Positions 58,121-64,000 of a DNA stretch of 64,000 nucleotides are shown in pieces. The stretch is from Rathayibacter sp. VKM Ac-2857. Lineage in GTDB: Bacteria; Actinomycetota; Actinomycetes; Actinomycetales; Microbacteriaceae. Made by a program: the position numbers and the translations under genes. The notes beneath the pieces were generated by a model. The model made no database searches, was not told where the DNA came from, and was given only the letters and a program-made list of their open reading frames with translations. The first letter of the stretch is position 1; every line of letters starts with the position of its first letter. The stretch is taken from the NCBI RefSeq assembly GCF_013205025.1, contig NZ_JABMLE010000002.1:186001-250000 (forward strand), in the 5' to 3' direction.

Positions 58121-58438
58121 GTGGAGCTCCTCTTCGTCACGCTCGGCGGGATCCTCCTGGGCCTCGCCGCCCGGTACGGGCTGCCGCACCGGCATCTGCA
58201 CGGGTCGGTCCTGATCCCGGCGCTCGGCGGCGTCGTCGCCGCCGTCGTCTGGGTCGCACTGACCTGGGCCGGTCTGCCCTGGGACGGCGGACTGATCTGG
58301 ATCCTCGCGCTCGGCCTCGCCCTGGTCGCGGTCCTCGTGGCCGATGTCGCGCTCGGCCGCAGTCGCACCCGCCGGGACGACGCCGCGCTCGAGGCGATGC
58401 TCGCGGGCCGCGTCGCGCCCGACCGCGTCGCTCCCTGA
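58121..58438 (+). CDS. Small integral membrane protein, function unknown
   Basis: A 105-residue protein with three hydrophobic segments (LLFVTLGGILLGLAARYG; SVLIPALGGVVAAVVWVAL; GLIWILALGLALVAVLVADV) joined by short polar loops, and an Arg/Asp-rich C-terminal tail. I cannot name a family. The GTG start lies 21 bp after the DUF3107 stop, and a strong hairpin follows, so the two form a small transcription unit. Confidence 0.75.
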   Translation: MELLFVTLGGILLGLAARYGLPHRHLHGSVLIPALGGVVAAVVWVALTWAGLPWDGGLIWILALGLALVAVLVADVALGRSRTRRDDAALEAMLAGRVAPDRVAP

Positions 58439-58460
58439 GCGCACCCCACCACCACGCTCA

Positions 58461-58487
58461 GGCGCGGGAGTCCCGGACTCCCGCGCC
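58461..58487 (+). terminator. Strong hairpin after the DUF3107/membrane protein unit
   Basis: GGCGCGGGAGT and ACTCCCGCGCC form a perfect 11-bp stem with a 5-nt loop, followed by TTCGTCGTT. It lies between convergent genes and may act on both. Confidence 0.8.
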
Positions 58488-58511
58488 TTCGTCGTTCCCG
58501 GAGGAGCGACC

Positions 58512-59192
58512 TCAGGCCGGCAGCGCCTCGACCCGCACCGTCGCGGCGAGCGCCTCGGCCACCGCCGCGCGGATCGGCTCGACGATCGGCAGCACGCCGG
58601 CGAACTCCTCGGCCAACCGCTCGGCGGCCGCGCTGAGCGGACCGCCCCCGATGATCACCGCTTCGGCTCCCACCGCCTGCGCCCGCAGCACCGCGGCGTG
58701 CAGCTCGCGGAGCAGCCGCTCCGGGTCGTCGAGCTCCTCGGCCGGCGACTCCGTGAGGAAGCAGCCCGCGTAGGCGTCGAGGCCGCCCGACTCCGCGACC
58801 AGCGCCCGGAGCACCGGCTCGAGCCGGCCCGTCGTCGTCGCGATGGCGAACCGCCGGCCCTCCGCACTCGCGGCGCGCACCGCCGCCGCGCCGATCCCGA
58901 CGACCGGCAGGCCCGTGGCCTCGGCCGCTCGGGCGGCACCCGGGTCGCCGAACGCGGCGACGACGATCGCGTCGGGTGCGTGCAGCAGCACGGCGCGTCG
59001 AGCCGCGGTCACCACGTGCTCCGCCGCGGCCTCGAGTGCGGCCGGGGTGGTGATGATCGACGGCCCCTCGGCCGCCGTCTCCCCCACGATCTCGACGTCC
59101 TCGCCGCGCACCGCGTCGCGGGCGACGGCCACCAGGAGCCGGGTGGTCGCGACCGAGGTGTTCGGATTCACGACGACGATCGTGCGGCGCAC
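58512..59192 (-). CDS. Aspartate/glutamate/hydantoin racemase-family protein lacking both cysteines
   Basis: A 226-residue protein with the hydantoin-racemase-like start TIVVVNPNTSVATTRLL and the block DAIVVAAFGDPGAARA. The family's first catalytic Cys (ACFGDPG) is Ala here, and the second (VLGCAG) is Gly in AEAVIIGGGPLSA. A Cys elsewhere (YAGCFL) is not at a catalytic position. It may therefore have lost racemase activity or use another chemistry. The start is GTG, two bases from the MFS gene stop upstream. It shares a cassette with a transporter and a GntR regulator, which suggests an amino acid or hydantoin-type compound. Confidence 0.82.
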   Translation of the reverse strand: MRRTIVVVNPNTSVATTRLLVAVARDAVRGEDVEIVGETAAEGPSIITTPAALEAAAEHVVTAARRAVLLHAPDAIVVAAFGDPGAARAAEATGLPVVGIGAAAVRAASAEGRRFAIATTTGRLEPVLRALVAESGGLDAYAGCFLTESPAEELDDPERLLRELHAAVLRAQAVGAEAVIIGGGPLSAAAERLAEEFAGVLPIVEPIRAAVAEALAATVRVEALPA

Positions 59193-59194
59193 GC

Positions 59195-60583
59195 TCAGTC
59201 CTCCGCCATCGGGCGCCCGACGGTCTCGCGCGGGAACTGCACGGCGATCGCGCAGATCGCGAACAGCCCGGCGAGGAGGGCGAACATCCCGCCGACCCCC
59301 GAGGCGTCGAGGACGGCGCCGGCGAGGAGGGGGAACAGCCCGCCGGAGAGCGAGCCGAGCGCGAGGATCACCGAGGTGCCGAGACCGCGGATCCGCGTGG
59401 GGTACTGCTCCGGGGCGAACAGCCAGATGGTGGTGTTGAGCACGATCACCGAGAAGTTGAAGAGGAAGCCGAAGACGAGCACCAGGGCGACCGTGGTGCC
59501 GAGGAAGCCGAAGCCGAGCCCGGCGCCGATCCCGAGCAGGGCCGCGACCGTGAGCGTGAGCTTGCGCGGCAGCCGGCGGGCGGCGAGGGCCGCGACCAGC
59601 GCTCCGACCAGGGAGCCCGACTGCATCACGAGGGTATACCAGAGCGCACTGGTGATGTCGAAGCCGCGGGAGGTGAGGATCAGCGGGATGAGCGTGAGCA
59701 TCGAGATCTGCGCGGCGTAGGACATGCAGACGGCGACGCCCAGGGCGATCGTGGTCCGGCGGTGGCGGCGGCCGAAGAGCTCGGTCCAGCGCGGGGTGAC
59801 CGCGGCGGTGACGGGCTGATCCGCGGCGCCGCCGAGGTAGTCGACCTCGTTCTCGATCGGACGGTGCAGCCGGCCCTGGGCGAGCCGGTTGATCACGGCG
59901 TTCGCCTCGGCGACGCGGCCGCGGGCGGCCAAGTAGCGGGGAGTCTCGGGCAGCGCGCGCCGGTAGACCACGACCGCGAGGGCGGGGATCACCAGGATCC
60001 CGAAGAGCCAGCGCCAGCGGTCGTCGCCGGTGAAGACCGAGAAGACGATGACGCCGAAGAGCGGGGCGAGCATGTTGCCGAGACCGGCGGCCGCGACGTT
60101 GATCAGGCCCACGGCCGTGCCGCGGTGCTTGGCCGAGAAGAACTCGGCGAGCATGATGACGGCCGTCGCGATCTCGCCGCCGAGACCGAGGCCGACCAGG
60201 AAGCGCGCGGCGACCAGGATCTCGTAGCTGGGCGCGAAGGCGCAGAGCAGCGAACCGACCGCGAAGATCATCAGGTTCGCGCCGAGGAGGGTGCGCCGCC
60301 CGATCCGGTCCATCACCACGCCGGCGAGGACGCGGCCGAGCGCGACCGCGGTGAAGGTCGCCGTGTTGAGCAGGCCGATCTGCGCGCCGGCGAGCCCCCA
60401 GTCGGCGGCGAGGATCGGGCCGGCGACGCCGACCGTGTTCTGCTCGATCGCGTCGAAGAAGACGCCGAAGAGGATCATCGCGACGATGCCCAGGTGCGCG
60501 CTCGTCACTCCGATGCGCGAGTAGGCGGCCTCGATGCGGTCGCCCATCGTCGTGGCGGGGGGCGGATTCGTGACGGTGCTCAT
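59195..60583 (-). CDS. MFS transporter (sugar/metabolite:H+ symporter type)
   Basis: A 462-residue, 12-TM protein. After TM2 comes GRVLAGVVMDRIGRRTLLGA, the MFS loop; TM4-5 carry RFLVGLGLGGEIATAVIML and FFSAKHRGTAVGLIN, typical of the sugar-porter/AAHS-like branch; the second half has WLFAPEQYPTRIRGLGTS. Such transporters import organic acids, aromatic acids or sugars. The ATG at 60583 has AAGGA nine bases upstream. It is coupled to the racemase-like gene downstream and divergent from a GntR regulator, with a palindromic operator in between. Confidence 0.9.
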   Translation of the reverse strand: MSTVTNPPPATTMGDRIEAAYSRIGVTSAHLGIVAMILFGVFFDAIEQNTVGVAGPILAADWGLAGAQIGLLNTATFTAVALGRVLAGVVMDRIGRRTLLGANLMIFAVGSLLCAFAPSYEILVAARFLVGLGLGGEIATAVIMLAEFFSAKHRGTAVGLINVAAAGLGNMLAPLFGVIVFSVFTGDDRWRWLFGILVIPALAVVVYRRALPETPRYLAARGRVAEANAVINRLAQGRLHRPIENEVDYLGGAADQPVTAAVTPRWTELFGRRHRRTTIALGVAVCMSYAAQISMLTLIPLILTSRGFDITSALWYTLVMQSGSLVGALVAALAARRLPRKLTLTVAALLGIGAGLGFGFLGTTVALVLVFGFLFNFSVIVLNTTIWLFAPEQYPTRIRGLGTSVILALGSLSGGLFPLLAGAVLDASGVGGMFALLAGLFAICAIAVQFPRETVGRPMAED

Positions 60584-60619
60584 GGGGCGGGTCCTTCCGG
60601 CGGAGTGGCGAGAGAGGCG

Positions 60620-60633
60620 CTCGGTATACCGAG
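60620..60633. promoter_or_regulatory. GntR-type palindromic operator (CTCGGTATACCGAG)
   Basis: CTCGGTATACCGAG is a perfect 14-bp palindrome in the gap between the MFS gene and the divergent GntR gene, with the GGTATACC core typical of FCD-type GntR sites. Its TATACC part may also be the -10 of the MFS promoter, so binding would block transcription. Confidence 0.75.
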
Positions 60634-60773
60634 GCACGTCGATCACGGTAGGTCCGATCCGGCGCCGCGATGTTTCAGGCAGATGAAGACGGCGTTACAA
60701 GGGTCGCCAGGTCCGTCCTCCGCCGCCCGCTACCCTTCGAGGACCGGGAACGGGTAGACCGACAGGAGCGCCG

Positions 60774-61445
60774 ATGCCGACGAAGAGTCCCGCGCAGACG
60801 ATGTCGCAGCGGGTGTACGAGGAGCTGCGCGCGCGGATCCTCGACGGTCGGCTGCCGGCGGGCGAGCCGATCCGCGAGCGCGATCTCGCGACCGAGCTCG
60901 CCGTCTCGCGCGTCCCGATCCGCGAGGCCCTGCCCTGGCTCGAGCTGGCCGGGCTGGTCACCGTGCGCCCGCGCAGCACGGCGGTCGTCTCGATCGTCAG
61001 GCGGCGCGACGTGGACGAGCTCTACGACATCCGCTCGGCGCTCGAGCCGCTCGTCGCCCGCAAGGCCGCGGAGGCGGTGGCCCGCGGTGCCGACGCCTCG
61101 GCCCTGACCGCCGTCGTCGCCGACGCCAGTGCCGCCCTCGCCTCCGGGGATCTCGCGCGCTTCCACTCCGAGAGCGGCCGGATCCACGGCGCGATCGAGG
61201 CGATCGCAGGCAACCGGCTCCTGATCACCACGATGCAGCCCCTCGACGAGCGCAGCAACCGCCTCAACATCGCGAACATCCAGGCCGAGCCGGGCGTCCG
61301 CCACGACGAGCACGTGCGGCTCGCGGGGGCGATCGCCGCCGGCGACGCCCCGCTCGCCGTCTCCGTCGCCCACGCCCACGTCGAGTGGGGCCGCGCCCGC
61401 ACGATCGCCACCCTGGCCCACGTCCCCGGCTTCATCGACGACTGA
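60774..61445 (+). CDS. GntR-family transcriptional regulator (FadR/FCD subfamily)
   Basis: A 223-residue regulator. Residues 10-75 form the winged helix (YEELRARILDGRLPAGEPIRERDLATELAVSRVPIREALPWLELAGLV, with the usual ALxxLE replaced by ALPWLE). Residues 85-220 form the all-helical FCD sensor domain with metal-binding His/Asp candidates (ELYDIRSALEP, FHSESGRIHGAI, DEHVRLAGAI, VAHAHVEWG). It should repress the divergent MFS-racemase genes through the palindrome at 60620 and respond to a small carboxylate. AGGAG precedes the ATG by five bases. Confidence 0.92.
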   Translation: MPTKSPAQTMSQRVYEELRARILDGRLPAGEPIRERDLATELAVSRVPIREALPWLELAGLVTVRPRSTAVVSIVRRRDVDELYDIRSALEPLVARKAAEAVARGADASALTAVVADASAALASGDLARFHSESGRIHGAIEAIAGNRLLITTMQPLDERSNRLNIANIQAEPGVRHDEHVRLAGAIAAGDAPLAVSVAHAHVEWGRARTIATLAHVPGFIDD

Positions 61446-61459
61446 CGCAGCGGCCAGAA

Positions 61460-61948
61460 CATGCTGATCGAGTAGCCCGCGAAGCGGGCGTATCGAGATC
61501 CACCACCGTCAGCAGTCGGGTCTGCAGACCCGCCCTCCGGCGGACGCGGGTCTCGATACGCCCCTGCGGGGCTACTCGACCAGCATGAATGCCAGCGCCT
61601 CTTCCGCGGAGGCGTCCCCTCCCTGCTGATCGAGTAGCCCGCGCAGCGGGCGTATCGAGATCCACCACCGTGAGGAGTCGGGTCTGCACAACCCGCCCTC
61701 CGGCGGACGCGGGTCTCGATACTCCCCTCCGGGGCTACTCGACCAGCATGAATGCCAGCGTCTCTTCCGAGGAGGCGCCCCGTTCATGCTGATCGAGTAG
61801 CCCGCGCAGCGGGCAGGCCATGCTGATCGAGTAGCCCGCGGAGCGGGCGTATCGAGATCCACCACCGCCGGCAGGACGACTCTGCAGCCCCGCCCTGCTG
61901 AGGACGACGGGTCTCGATACGCCCCTTCGGGGCTACTCGACCAGCATG
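61460..61948. repeat. Repeat cluster 6: four alpha and three beta arms between convergent genes
   Basis: Alpha arms are at 61460-61504, 61623-61666, 61785-61815 (truncated) and 61819-61863. Beta arms are at 61548-61587, 61711-61750 and 61909-61948. Spacers carry TCTGCA(G) motifs. The two linkers after the first and second beta arms (AATGCCAGCG-C/T-CTCTTCC) are nearly the same, so two copies arose by tandem duplication with a 163-bp period. No gene lies here. Confidence 0.9.
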
Positions 61949-61993
61949 AGGCGCGGTACCGACCGAGCTCCGGCTGACACCTGCACCGTGGCG

Positions 61994-62713
61994 TCAGGCC
62001 GTCAGCCCGAGCGCGTCCATCCGGCGGGTGTGCGAGGCGATGAGCTCGGTGAAGACCGGCTCGATCCGCGACTCGTCCGAGTCGGGGTTGCCCGAGCCCA
62101 TCAGCGCCGAGCGCGCGACGAGGAGCGTGTCGCCGACCAGCCGGCGCCCCCAGACCGCGAGCCGGGAGCCGAGGCGCTCATCGGCGGCGATCTCGCGGCG
62201 GAGGATCGCGACCAGGCCGTCGACACCGGTGTCCGCGCCGAGCGTCTGGGCGATCCGCGGGCCGACGTCGTTCGGCAGCCCGCCGGTGAGCCGGATGAAG
62301 AAGTCGTCGAGGAGCCCCGCCGTGATGTACGCCGACAGCAGCGTCTCGTGCAGATCGGCGCCACGGGTCAGGTGCTCGAAGGTGTCGATCGCCGGCCGGA
62401 ACGGTGCCATCGCCTCGCTCGGCTCGACGTCGCGCCGGCGCAGCTCAGCGACGACCGCGTGGTGCTTCGCGAGCGCGGTGCCCGCCGCCGCGGAGATCGC
62501 CTCCTTGTCGGCGAGGTCGTCCGTGCCCGCCACTCCGCGGGCCAGCGCCTCGAAGACGGCGAGCTGGAGGTAGGCCACCTGACCGAGGTAGGGCAGCAGC
62601 TCCGGCGTCAGATCGGCCAGATCGACGCGGTCGCGCTTGCTCGTCGACTCACCGCGCGGGGTCAGTCGGGGGGCTTCGCCGAGCGGACGTCGACGTCGGA
62701 ACCAGGCTGCCAT
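61994..62713 (-). CDS. Ferritin-like fold protein (MiaE-like actinobacterial family)
   Basis: A 239-residue helical protein. The core is a four-helix bundle with YLGQVAYLQLAVFEALARG, ALAKHHAVVAELRRRDVEP, HETLLSAYITAGLLDDFFIRL and a late SHTRRMDAL. Glu and His residues spaced for a di-iron site are seen in part, but not all ligands are clear. Homologues are annotated as ferritin-like or tRNA hydroxylase-like and commonly lie next to a DEAD-box helicase gene, as here. The ATG at 62713 was chosen; the longer open frame runs antisense to the helicase gene. Confidence 0.85.
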   Translation of the reverse strand: MAAWFRRRRPLGEAPRLTPRGESTSKRDRVDLADLTPELLPYLGQVAYLQLAVFEALARGVAGTDDLADKEAISAAAGTALAKHHAVVAELRRRDVEPSEAMAPFRPAIDTFEHLTRGADLHETLLSAYITAGLLDDFFIRLTGGLPNDVGPRIAQTLGADTGVDGLVAILRREIAADERLGSRLAVWGRRLVGDTLLVARSALMGSGNPDSDESRIEPVFTELIASHTRRMDALGLTA

Positions 62714-62771
62714 CCGATCAGTGTAGAGCGCGCGCCGCCCGCGCTTCCGGGCCCGACGACCCCCGTGGCGG

Positions 62772-62777
62772 TAGACT
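62772..62777 (+). promoter_or_regulatory. Candidate -10 box (TAGACT) for the DEAD-box helicase gene
   Basis: TAGACT lies 89 nt upstream of the GTG at 62867. This predicts a leader of about 80 nt that holds a possible seven-codon ORF. Confidence 0.45.
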
Positions 62778-62784
62778 CGCCGGG

Positions 62785-62808
62785 ATGTCACCGGCGCTGG
62801 ATCGGTGA
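62785..62808 (+). other. Possible short upstream ORF (MSPALDR)
   Basis: ATG TCA CCG GCG CTG GAT CGG TGA lies in the predicted leader of the helicase mRNA, close to the presumed start site. No ribosome-binding site precedes it. Its coding status is speculative. Confidence 0.25.
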
Positions 62809-62866
62809 CCCTGCGCCCGAGTCGTACAGGGGCGTGGACCGTTCGACACGACAGGCGCTTCACTCC

Positions 62867-64000
62867 GTGACTTTCTCCGATCTCAACATCGACGACGACA
62901 TCGTCGCCGCACTCGCCGCCAAGGGCATCCTCGAGCCGTTCCCGATCCAGGAGCAGACCATCCCCCTGGCCTTGCAGAAGCAGGACATCATCGGCCAGGC
63001 CAAGACCGGCACCGGCAAGACCTTCGGCTTCGGCCTCCCCCTCATCCAGGCCCTCGGCAAGGACCCGGAGCCCGGCGTCAAGGCGCTGATCGTGGTGCCG
63101 ACCCGCGAGCTGGCCGTGCAGGTCACCGAGGACATCGAGCTCGCCGCCTCCAACCGGCCGACCAAGATCGTCTCGATCTACGGCGGCAAGGCGTACGAGG
63201 GGCAGATCGAGCAGCTCAAGGCCGGCGCGCAGATCGTCGTCGGCACCCCCGGCCGCCTGCTCGACCTCGCCGGTCAGCGCCTGCTCTCGCTCGCGAGCGT
63301 GCAGACGATGGTCCTCGACGAGGCCGACAAGATGCTCGACCTCGGCTTCCTCTCGGACATCGAGAAGCTCTTCGCGCAGACCCCCGCGACCCGCCACACC
63401 ATGCTCTTCTCGGCGACGATGCCCGGCGCGATCGTCGCGCTGGCCCGCCGCTTCATGAACAAGCCGATCCACATCCGCGCGACCGACCCCGACGAGGGCA
63501 TCACGCAGGCGAACATCAAGCACATCGTCTACCGGGCGCACTCGCTCGACAAGGACGAGGTCATCGCGCGCATCCTGCAGGCCGAGGGCCGCGGCAAGAC
63601 CGTCATCTTCACCCGCACCAAGCGCGCGGCCGCCCGCATCGTCGAGGAGCTCAACGACCGCGGCTTCAACGCGGCCGCCGTGCACGGCGACCTCAACCAG
63701 GAGCAGCGCGAGCGCGCGATGGCCGCGTTCAAGGCCGGCAAGAAGGACATCCTGATCGCCACCGACGTCGCAGCGCGCGGCATCGACGTCAACGACGTCA
63801 CCCACGTGATCAACCACACCATCCCGGACGACGACCAGACCTACCTGCACCGCGTCGGCCGCACCGGCCGCGCCGGCAAGACCGGCATCGCCGTGACCTT
63901 CGTCGACTGGGAGGACCTGCACAAGTGGGCCCTCATCAACCGCGCGCTCGAGTTCGGCCAGCCCGACCCGGTCGAGACCTACTCCTCCTCGCCGCACCTC
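62867..64000 (+). CDS. DEAD-box RNA helicase (3' end outside window)
   Basis: The first 378 residues are visible: Q-motif EPFPIQEQTIPLAL, motif I AKTGTGKT, Ia VPTRELAVQ, Ib GTPGRLLDL, II VLDEADKMLDLG, III FSATMPG, then IFTRTKRAA (IV), IATDVAARGIDV (V) and HRVGRTGRAG (VI). Both RecA-like domains are complete; only the C-terminal tail is missing. It remodels RNA duplexes, probably in rRNA or mRNA turnover. The start is GTG at 62867, giving MTFSDLNIDDD. It is divergent from the ferritin-like gene, with a leader of about 80 nt. Confidence 0.95.
   Translation, partial: MTFSDLNIDDDIVAALAAKGILEPFPIQEQTIPLALQKQDIIGQAKTGTGKTFGFGLPLIQALGKDPEPGVKALIVVPTRELAVQVTEDIELAASNRPTKIVSIYGGKAYEGQIEQLKAGAQIVVGTPGRLLDLAGQRLLSLASVQTMVLDEADKMLDLGFLSDIEKLFAQTPATRHTMLFSATMPGAIVALARRFMNKPIHIRATDPDEGITQANIKHIVYRAHSLDKDEVIARILQAEGRGKTVIFTRTKRAAARIVEELNDRGFNAAAVHGDLNQEQRERAMAAFKAGKKDILIATDVAARGIDVNDVTHVINHTIPDDDQTYLHRVGRTGRAGKTGIAVTFVDWEDLHKWALINRALEFGQPDPVETYSSSPHL

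Overview
The window reads as chromosomal DNA of a high-GC actinobacterium, most likely a Microbacteriaceae relative (Rathayibacter, Clavibacter or Curtobacterium type). The evidence is the conserved order prfB-ftsE-ftsX-smpB-ssrA, a YlbL-type Lon/PDZ protein, UPF0182, DUF3039, DUF3107, a DUF2342-type metalloprotease, an AdnA/AdnB pair, many GTG starts and many possible leaderless starts. The genus is inference. No plasmid, prophage, IS transposase or CRISPR-Cas locus is visible.

Layout. Positions 1-7740 hold translation-termination and rescue functions (RF2, SmpB, tmRNA), the FtsEX division complex and two MFS exporters. At 7792 a tRNA-Leu gene borders a short low-GC insert (about 7.9-10.0 kb) with one NACHT/STAND-like NTPase gene broken by a single-base frameshift. 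From 10.1 to 17.5 kb come DedA, a tightly overlapped murI-rph-rdgB operon, nicotinate phosphoribosyltransferase, DUF3039 and a two-gene ABC system. From 17.7 to 21.6 kb lies a cell-surface polymer export locus (nucleotidyltransferase, TagG/TagH-like ABC exporter) followed by a protein fusing an EcsC-like region to a degenerate alpha/beta hydrolase. From 22.6 to 27 kb are a HhH-GPD protein, a MocR regulator with a divergent FMN-barrel gene, and an AI-2E family transporter. From 27 to 33.6 kb is a second surface-polymer group: CDP-glycerol glycerophosphotransferase, a GH13 amylosucrase-like enzyme, two GT2 glycosyltransferases and a CDP-alcohol phosphotransferase. From 33.7 to 45 kb come an HtrA protease, an aminotransferase/nitrilase pair, a CHAP protein, a VOC protein, initiator tRNA-fMet, a methyltransferase, UPF0182 and a Lon-type PDZ protease. 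From 45 to 58.4 kb is a DNA-repair block (UvrD2-like helicase, NudC, AdnB, AdnA) with an orphan ThiF/TOMM-like protein and a pseudokinase-like phosphotransferase. The right end has a GntR-MFS-racemase cassette with a clear palindromic operator, a ferritin-like protein and a DEAD-box helicase cut by the window edge.

Two signals lie outside ordinary gene content. First, six intergenic clusters (21.7, 25.5, 28.4-28.8, 38.6-39.0, 43.4-43.8 and 61.5-61.9 kb) are built from one compound palindromic element: two non-identical arms of about 40-45 nt in opposite orientation, separated by a conserved spacer centred on CTGCAG. One cluster is a tandem array with an exact 152-bp period, and in another place an arm supplies the last codons and stop of a gene. 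Second, the tmRNA gene is bracketed by a perfect 18-bp inverted repeat (about 22 bp with one bulge), and a -10-like box lies just upstream of the 5' arm. This suggests a processing clamp on the tmRNA precursor. Several proteins also have family catalytic residues replaced: the hydrolase fusion, the phosphotransferase, the racemase and the NudC zinc ribbon.
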